Below are positions 6,962-10,987 of a DNA stretch of 10,987 nucleotides, in pieces. The stretch is from Bacillota bacterium. GTDB taxonomy: Bacteria > Bacillota > Clostridia > Oscillospirales > Oscillospiraceae. The stretch spans positions 1-10,987 of the forward strand of contig JAJUHD010000078.1 of NCBI GenBank assembly GCA_029268085.1, written 5' to 3'. Numbering within the stretch: the stretch's first letter is position 1; every line of letters begins with the position of its first letter. The position numbers were made by a program, and so were the translations under genes. The notes under the pieces are model-generated. The model was not told where the DNA came from, searched no databases, and saw only the letters and a list, made by a program, of their open reading frames with translations.

Positions 6962-6990
6962 ATTATAATAAGAATATGTTAATATGTTAT
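6962..6990 (-). promoter_or_regulatory. Candidate promoter for the pseudouridine synthase gene
   Basis: On the minus strand, ATAACA (6990-6985; four of six match TTGACA) lies 17 bases before a perfect TATAAT (6967-6962). The gene starts about 40 bases further on at 6921. Spacing and position fit a vegetative promoter, but the region is very AT-rich, so chance matches are possible. Confidence 0.5.
6973..6988. repeat. 8-bp perfect tandem repeat in divergent promoter region
   Basis: AATATGTT occurs twice head to tail (6973-6980 and 6981-6988). It lies between the -10 and -35 boxes of the candidate minus-strand promoter and overlaps the -35. It could be a regulator site or simple AT-rich sequence. 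Confidence 0.4.
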
Positions 6991-7000
6991 GTTTGCGGAC

Positions 7001-7009
7001 ATTATAGCA
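7001..7009 (-). promoter_or_regulatory. Extended -10 element, second candidate minus-strand promoter
   Basis: On the minus strand this reads TGCTATAAT, a perfect extended -10 (TGn plus TATAAT). The sequence 17 bases upstream is a poor -35, which extended -10 promoters can tolerate. It would give a leader of roughly 70 bases for the pseudouridine synthase gene. Confidence 0.4.
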
Positions 7010-7042
7010 TTGATTTATCTAATAGTATATATCAATTTTTTG

Positions 7043-7071
7043 TTGACAAGCCGCGATATATAAATTATAAT
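7043..7071 (+). promoter_or_regulatory. Consensus sigma-A promoter for DUF177-rpmF
   Basis: TTGACA (7043-7048), a 17-base spacer and TATAAT (7066-7071) match the vegetative consensus in all 12 positions with ideal spacing. The coding start at 7098 is only 26 bases further. Transcription from about 7078 leaves a leader of roughly 20 bases containing little more than the ribosome binding site. Confidence 0.9.
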
Positions 7072-7097
7072 ACTCAAGCGACTATGTGAGGTGCTCA

Positions 7098-7601
7098 ATG
7101 AGGCTCAATCTCTGCGAAATCATCGAAATGCCCGGAAAAAGTCTGCCGTTCAGCTGCGAGCTCGAAACGGACAGATTGCTTGTCCCCGCAATTAAGAGTT
7201 TTATTTCGCCTCCCAAAGCCGAGGGAGTCATCCGCAATTCCGCCGGCGCTCTGACGCTGACGGGAACGCTCAAGGCCGAAATGGTCTGCATCTGCGACAG
7301 GTGCTCCGCCGAGTTCCGCTGCAACAAAGAGATACCTCTTGAAGCAAAGATCGGAGCGGATCCGTCTGATTTTGATGACCCCGAAGTATTCCCGCTCGAC
7401 GGAGACTGGCTGGATCTGAGCGATTTGCTCGAGACCTGTTTTATCCTCGGCACAGATACTAAATTCCTCTGCAGGGAGGACTGCGCAGGGCTTTGTCCTG
7501 TCTGCGGCAAAAATCTTAGTGACGGCCCCTGCGGCTGCAAAAAGGAAATTGATCCAAGATTGGCTGTATTAGGTCAGCTTTTGGATAAAAAGCATGAATA
7601 A
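7098..7601 (+). CDS. DUF177 (YceD/YlbN-like) protein
   Basis: This 167-residue cytoplasmic protein belongs to the DUF177/YceD family. The family is usually encoded just before rpmF and linked in the literature to 23S rRNA or large-subunit accumulation; its exact activity is not settled. Seen: a central CICDRCSAEF segment (64-73), an acidic stretch (DPSDFDDPEVFPLDGDW, 88-104), and a C-terminal cysteine cluster (Cys125, 129, 133, 136, 145, 147; CREDCAGLCPVCG). That cluster looks like a metal site. Thirteen cysteines in 167 residues is high. The preferred start is ATG 7098, four bases after GAGGTG (7088-7093); a GTG at 7086 would extend it by four residues but overlaps that ribosome binding site. 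rpmF follows after 36 bases, and a consensus promoter lies immediately upstream. Confidence 0.88.
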   Translation: MRLNLCEIIEMPGKSLPFSCELETDRLLVPAIKSFISPPKAEGVIRNSAGALTLTGTLKAEMVCICDRCSAEFRCNKEIPLEAKIGADPSDFDDPEVFPLDGDWLDLSDLLETCFILGTDTKFLCREDCAGLCPVCGKNLSDGPCGCKKEIDPRLAVLGQLLDKKHE

Positions 7602-7637
7602 AAGCTGTCGAATCAGCTGATAACAGGAGGTGTCAAT

Positions 7638-7820
7638 ATGGCGGTTCCAAAGAGAAAAACATCAAAGGCAAGAAGAGACAAGAGACGCAGCTCTCATTGG
7701 AAGCTTGAAGCTCCCGGTATCGTTGCGTGCCCCAACTGCGGCGCGTATCATTTGCCCCACCGCGTATGTAAAGCCTGCGGTTACTACAACGGACGCAAGG
7801 TTCTCGACGTTAAGAGGTAA
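7638..7820 (+). CDS. rpmF: 50S ribosomal protein L32 (zinc-binding form)
   Basis: L32 (bL32) is a small structural protein of the large ribosomal subunit. Seen in 60 residues: the invariant opening MAVPKRKTSKARRDKRR, then HWKLEAPG, and a zinc-ribbon of two Cys pairs (CPNCG at 31-35 and CKACG at 44-48). This is therefore the zinc-dependent form rather than the cysteine-free form some bacteria use under zinc shortage. Start support: AGGAGGT at 7625-7631 with a 6-base gap before ATG. It follows the DUF177 gene by 36 bases, a gap holding a small AGCTG/CAGCT hairpin at 7603-7618. A strong terminator begins 14 bases after the stop. Confidence 0.97.
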   Translation: MAVPKRKTSKARRDKRRSSHWKLEAPGIVACPNCGAYHLPHRVCKACGYYNGRKVLDVKR

Positions 7821-7834
7821 ACTTGAAGCTTGAG

Positions 7835-7863
7835 GAGAGGAGGCACACGCCCCCTCTCTTTTT
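7835..7863 (+). terminator. Rho-independent terminator after rpmF
   Basis: GAGAGGAGGC (7835-7844) pairs with GCCCCCTCTC (7849-7858): a 10-bp stem with one A-C mismatch and an ACAC loop. Five T bases follow directly (7859-7863). This is a textbook intrinsic terminator, 14 bases after the L32 stop and 24 bases before the next gene. The left arm is also Shine-Dalgarno-like (GAGGAGAGGAGG), but no start codon follows at a suitable distance. Confidence 0.88.
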
Positions 7864-7887
7864 GCGTTTCCTTCGAAAGGTAAGGTT

Positions 7888-9222
7888 ATGGGTTCTGTCA
7901 TTACGAAAATTGAAAAGTACAGCCCCCTGCTGCACAAGGCGAAGATTGGGGACAGGCTCGTTTCCATCAACGGCAAAGAAATTGAGGATGTGCTCGATTA
8001 CAAGTTCTTTTCCTATGACACAAGGCTCGATGTGCTTCTGGAGTCAGAAAACGGGCAGCGTCGCACAGTCAGAATCAGGAAAGACGCGGGCGCGGATCTC
8101 GGTCTTGAATTTACAACCTACCTGATGGACAAAGCACGCCCCTGCCGCAATCGATGTGTCTTCTGTTTTGTCGATCAGCTACCTAAGGGTATGCGCAAAA
8201 CGCTCTATTTCAAGGACGACGATGCGAGGCTAAGTTTTCTCACAGGCAACTATATCACGCTGACAAATCTCTCCGAGCGCGAGCTGCAGCGAATTATAGA
8301 TCTGCGCATAAGTCCCATAAATGTATCCGTCCATGCGACAGATCCGGAGCTCCGCGCAAAGCTCCTTGGAAATCCCGAGGGTGCAAAGGGCTATGAGCTG
8401 ATAAAAAGGCTCGCGGCAGGCGGGATAACGATGAATTGCCAGATCGTATGCTGCCCCGGGCTGAACGACGGTGACGCTCTTTCCCGCAGCATGGAGGATC
8501 TCGCCGCTTTATATCCGCAGGTATACTCCGTTTCGATAGTGCCCGTGGGGCTCACGAAATTCAGGGAACACCTATACCCTCTCAAGCCTTTTGACAGGGA
8601 CAGCGCAAACGAGACTCTTAACAGGGTCAACGCATTTGGTGAAGAGTGCCTCAAAAAATACGGCAGCCGCATCTTCTTTCCCTCGGACGAAATGTTCCTG
8701 AAGGCAGAGCGGGAGATACCAGAGGACGAGTTTTACGAGAATTACACCCAGCTTGAAAACGGCGTAGGCCTGCTGAGGTTGCTCGAGGTGGAATTCAAGT
8801 CCGCCCTCGAATATGAGGACGCCGTCTGCGACGGAGTTCCATTTTCAATTGCAACAGGCGTTTCTGCCGCGCCTTTTCTTGAAAAGCTGCTGATGACAGC
8901 AAAACAAAAGTATGCTAACATAGACGGAAAGGTATTTCCGGTAATAAATGACTTTTTCGGACACACAATAGATGTTGCGGGGCTCGTCACGGGACGGGAC
9001 CTTATCGCGCAACTCCGCGATAAAGAGCTGGGCAGGCGTCTGCTCATCCCCCAAACCATGCTGCGCGACGGCGAAGGCGTTTTTCTTGATGACGTTACGG
9101 TGTCCGATGTTGAAAAAGAGCTTCAAATTGAGGTCTTCCCCATCGGGCAGGACGGCGGCGACCTGCTGCTTGCCATGACGGGCAACTTCTCGGAGCGCAA
9201 TCTTGGATATCCGAAAAAATAA
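7888..9222 (+). CDS. DUF512 family radical SAM protein with N-terminal PDZ-like domain
   Basis: This 444-residue protein matches the conserved DUF512 radical SAM family, found widely in Clostridia and cyanobacteria. I know of no established function. Seen: an N-terminal PDZ-like segment (SPLLHKAKIGDRLVSINGKEI, about 12-32), then the radical SAM cluster motif CRNRCVFC (Cys86, 90, 93; CX3CX2C). This should bind a 4Fe-4S cluster and S-adenosylmethionine. Core segments follow (LTGNYITLTNL, SPINVSVHATDPELR, GITMNCQIVCCPGLNDG), then a C-terminal domain ending in LQIEVFPIGQDGGDLL. No signal peptide or membrane segment is seen. The ATG at 7888 follows AAAGG with a 7-base gap. It sits 24 bases after a terminator and 26 bases before der, so it is probably co-transcribed with der and plsY. 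Family is firm; substrate is unknown. Confidence 0.88.
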   Translation: MGSVITKIEKYSPLLHKAKIGDRLVSINGKEIEDVLDYKFFSYDTRLDVLLESENGQRRTVRIRKDAGADLGLEFTTYLMDKARPCRNRCVFCFVDQLPKGMRKTLYFKDDDARLSFLTGNYITLTNLSERELQRIIDLRISPINVSVHATDPELRAKLLGNPEGAKGYELIKRLAAGGITMNCQIVCCPGLNDGDALSRSMEDLAALYPQVYSVSIVPVGLTKFREHLYPLKPFDRDSANETLNRVNAFGEECLKKYGSRIFFPSDEMFLKAEREIPEDEFYENYTQLENGVGLLRLLEVEFKSALEYEDAVCDGVPFSIATGVSAAPFLEKLLMTAKQKYANIDGKVFPVINDFFGHTIDVAGLVTGRDLIAQLRDKELGRRLLIPQTMLRDGEGVFLDDVTVSDVEKELQIEVFPIGQDGGDLLLAMTGNFSERNLGYPKK

Positions 9223-9248
9223 AGATAAAAATTCAAGGAGGGCAGTCT

Positions 9249-10571
9249 ATGAAACCGCTTGTTGCCATTGTAGGACGGCCAAATGTAGGCAAATCCCTGC
9301 TTTTCAACAGAATAGTCGGTCAGCGTCTCTCCATAGTCGAGGATACGCCGGGAGTTACCCGCGACAGGCTCTATGCCCCCTGCGAGTGGAACGGCGTGAA
9401 GTTCGACGTTGTCGATACAGGCGGCATCGAGCCGAAGACGGACGATGAGATTTTGCTCTTCATCCGCGAGCAGGCGCAGATTGCGATCGACACGGCTGAC
9501 GTCATCGTTTTCGTCACCGAAATCGGAACGGGCGTAACCGCCGCAGACATGGACGTCGCCACAATCCTTCAGCGCTCGCGCAAGCCCGTTGTGCTGGTTG
9601 TGAACAAGGTTGATAAAACCGGAGACACAGACCCCGCATTTTACGAATTCTATTCGCTCGGACTCGGAGACCCGATCGCCGTTTCCGCCGTACATGGTCA
9701 CGGCACGGGAGACATGCTCGACGCTTGCATCAAGGCGTTTCCGAAATTCGAGGTCAGCGATGAGGACGAGGACCGTATCAAGGTTGCCGTCATAGGCAAA
9801 CCGAACGTCGGTAAATCTTCGCTGATTAACCTCATTCTCGGCGAAAACCGCTGCATCGTCTCCGATATCGCCGGCACAACACGCGACGCTGTCGATAGTA
9901 GAGTGGACAACGAATTCGGCAGATACATCTTTATTGACACTGCGGGGATACGCCGCAAGTCAAAGGTCGACGACCGTATCGAGAAATTCTCCGTCATGCG
10001 TGCGCAGCTTGCAATTGAGCGTGCGGATGTTTGCCTAATCATGCTCGATGCGCGCGAGGGCGTTACCGATCAGGACACAAAAATCGCGGGGCTCGCCCAC
10101 GAGGCTGGCAAGGCAAGCATAGTCGTAGTCAACAAATGGGACCTTATTGATAAGGACTCGAAGACCATGGACAAGATGCGCGCCGATATCATGCGCGACC
10201 TGAGCTTCATGTCCTACGCGCCCACTCTCTTTATCTCGGCTGTAACGGGTCAGCGTACAAACCGTATTTTTGAGCTTGTAAATTACGTCAACGACCAGAG
10301 CGCGATGCGCATCACGACCGGGATGCTCAACAACGTCCTCGCCGATGCGCAGGCGAGGGTCCAGCCTCCGTCCGATAAAGGCAAACGCCTGAAAATATAC
10401 TACATCACCCAGACAGGCATACGTCCTCCAACCTTCGTTGTCTTTTCAAACAGCCGCGAGCTCTTCCATTTTTCATATCAGAGATATATTGAAAATCAAA
10501 TCAGAAGTGTTTTCGGACTGGAGGGTACTCCTGTCCGCATGGTCATCAAACAGAAGGGTGATAATGACTGA
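9249..10571 (+). CDS. der: Ribosome-assembly GTPase Der (EngA)
   Basis: Der is an essential GTPase with two tandem G domains that helps mature the 50S ribosomal subunit. Seen in 440 residues: first G domain GRPNVGKS (9-16), DTGG (56-59), NKVD (119-122); second G domain GKPNVGKS (183-190), DTAG (230-233), NKWD (295-298). A C-terminal KH-like RNA-binding domain follows, with KIYYITQTGIRPPTFVVFSN and the family end region RYIENQIRSVFGLEGTPVRM. Length is typical and all GTP-binding motifs are intact. The ATG at 9249 follows AAGGAGGG with a 6-base gap. The TGA stop shares one base with the plsY start (TGATG), which suggests coupled translation. Confidence 0.98.
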   Translation: MKPLVAIVGRPNVGKSLLFNRIVGQRLSIVEDTPGVTRDRLYAPCEWNGVKFDVVDTGGIEPKTDDEILLFIREQAQIAIDTADVIVFVTEIGTGVTAADMDVATILQRSRKPVVLVVNKVDKTGDTDPAFYEFYSLGLGDPIAVSAVHGHGTGDMLDACIKAFPKFEVSDEDEDRIKVAVIGKPNVGKSSLINLILGENRCIVSDIAGTTRDAVDSRVDNEFGRYIFIDTAGIRRKSKVDDRIEKFSVMRAQLAIERADVCLIMLDAREGVTDQDTKIAGLAHEAGKASIVVVNKWDLIDKDSKTMDKMRADIMRDLSFMSYAPTLFISAVTGQRTNRIFELVNYVNDQSAMRITTGMLNNVLADAQARVQPPSDKGKRLKIYYITQTGIRPPTFVVFSNSRELFHFSYQRYIENQIRSVFGLEGTPVRMVIKQKGDND

Positions 10572-10987
10572 TGCCAAAGCTGACTCTCTTACTTGCGATC
10601 ACAGGAATCGCCGCTTATCTGTTGGGCGGAATAAACGGTTCGATCATCGCCTCTCTAAACTATTTTAAAAAGGACGTCCGGAATTACGGAAGCGGGAATG
10701 CAGGGCTGACAAATTTTACGCGCACATTCGGCGGCAAGGGAGTCGCGGTCGTGCTGATCGTAGATATTCTTAAGACAATTGCTGCCGTCATGCTCGGCCG
10801 CTGGCTTCTTGGCATTGTCGGTTACCCTATGATCGGCAAAATGTTTGCGGGCTTCTGCACCATGCTTGGCCACATCTACCCTGTTTATTATCGTTTCCAC
10901 GGTGGCAAGGCCGTCCTCTGTGCCGGAACTCTTGTATGGATGGCAGATTGGCGCGTCGGGCTAATCTGCTGGACTGTATTCATCGTG
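10571..10987 (+). CDS. plsY: Glycerol-3-phosphate acyltransferase PlsY, N-terminal part (cut by window end)
   Basis: PlsY is the integral membrane enzyme that transfers an acyl group from acyl-phosphate to glycerol-3-phosphate, the first step of phospholipid synthesis in most bacteria. The first 139 codons are visible; the family is about 200 residues with several membrane helices. Seen: an N-terminal helix (about 4-24), the first conserved motif GSGNAGLTNFTRTFG (40-54), further hydrophobic segments (about 57-80), and the second motif GHIYPVYYRFHGGKAV (100-115). The usual GGKG of this motif reads GGKA here, with Ala at 114. The ATG at 10571 overlaps the der stop by one base. AAGGGTGAT in the der end acts as a likely ribosome binding site. 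Confidence 0.93.
   Translation, partial: MPKLTLLLAITGIAAYLLGGINGSIIASLNYFKKDVRNYGSGNAGLTNFTRTFGGKGVAVVLIVDILKTIAAVMLGRWLLGIVGYPMIGKMFAGFCTMLGHIYPVYYRFHGGKAVLCAGTLVWMADWRVGLICWTVFIV

Noticed and set aside
7086..7097. GTG start for the DUF177 gene at 7086
   Set aside because: The GTG overlaps the GAGGTG ribosome binding site that serves ATG 7098.
9123..9701. Open frame of 192 codons on the minus strand over the DUF512-der junction
   Set aside because: It spans two convincing plus-strand genes and their intergenic gap, and its translation shows no family features.
1..10987. Mobile element, CRISPR array, phage, defence or biosynthetic cluster
   Set aside because: All long frames fit housekeeping families with intact motifs and similar base composition. 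No transposase, integrase, terminal inverted repeats or spaced repeats were seen.

Overview
The window holds ordinary chromosomal housekeeping genes. They most resemble a low-to-mid GC Clostridia genome, probably Oscillospiraceae/Ruminococcaceae-like. I infer this from strong AGGAGG-type ribosome binding sites, a DUF951 gene after rarA, a DUF177-rpmF pair, and a run of DUF512 radical SAM protein, der and plsY. No phage, insertion sequence, CRISPR array, tRNA, rRNA or toxin-like cassette was seen. I found no clearly new multi-gene system. The points worth a second look are RNA leaders, transcription punctuation and one conserved protein of unknown function.

Layout. (1) 1-211, plus: the 3' end of glyA. 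(2) 212-336: a short leader whose strong hairpin has a competing alternative pairing. (3) 337-1799, plus: rarA and a small DUF951 gene, closely coupled. (4) 1818-1851: a 13-bp hairpin serving as terminator between converging units. (5) 1889-5778, minus: a complete spermidine/putrescine ABC importer in the order potA-potB-potC-potD, with every junction overlapping by 4-8 bases. (6) 5779-5943: the potA leader, with a promoter whose -35 box lies in the end of the upstream gene and a long two-tier hairpin before potA. (7) 5944-6921, minus: an RluA-family pseudouridine synthase. (8) 6922-7097: an AT-rich divergent promoter region. It includes a perfect-consensus sigma-A promoter (TTGACA, 17 bases, TATAAT) reading plus. 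(9) 7098-7820, plus: DUF177 protein and ribosomal protein L32, ended by a textbook terminator. (10) 7888 to the right edge, plus: DUF512 radical SAM protein, the ribosome-assembly GTPase Der, and PlsY, cut off by the window end.

How they work together. Much of the window serves translation and growth: a 23S rRNA-type pseudouridine synthase, L32 with its usual DUF177 partner, and Der for 50S assembly. PlsY starts membrane phospholipid synthesis, GlyA supplies one-carbon units and glycine, and RarA acts at stalled replication forks. The pot operon is a self-contained polyamine uptake system. The DUF512 protein has no established role that I know of; its position before der and plsY is the main clue. 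All identities come from reading motifs in the translated sequence; no database search was run.
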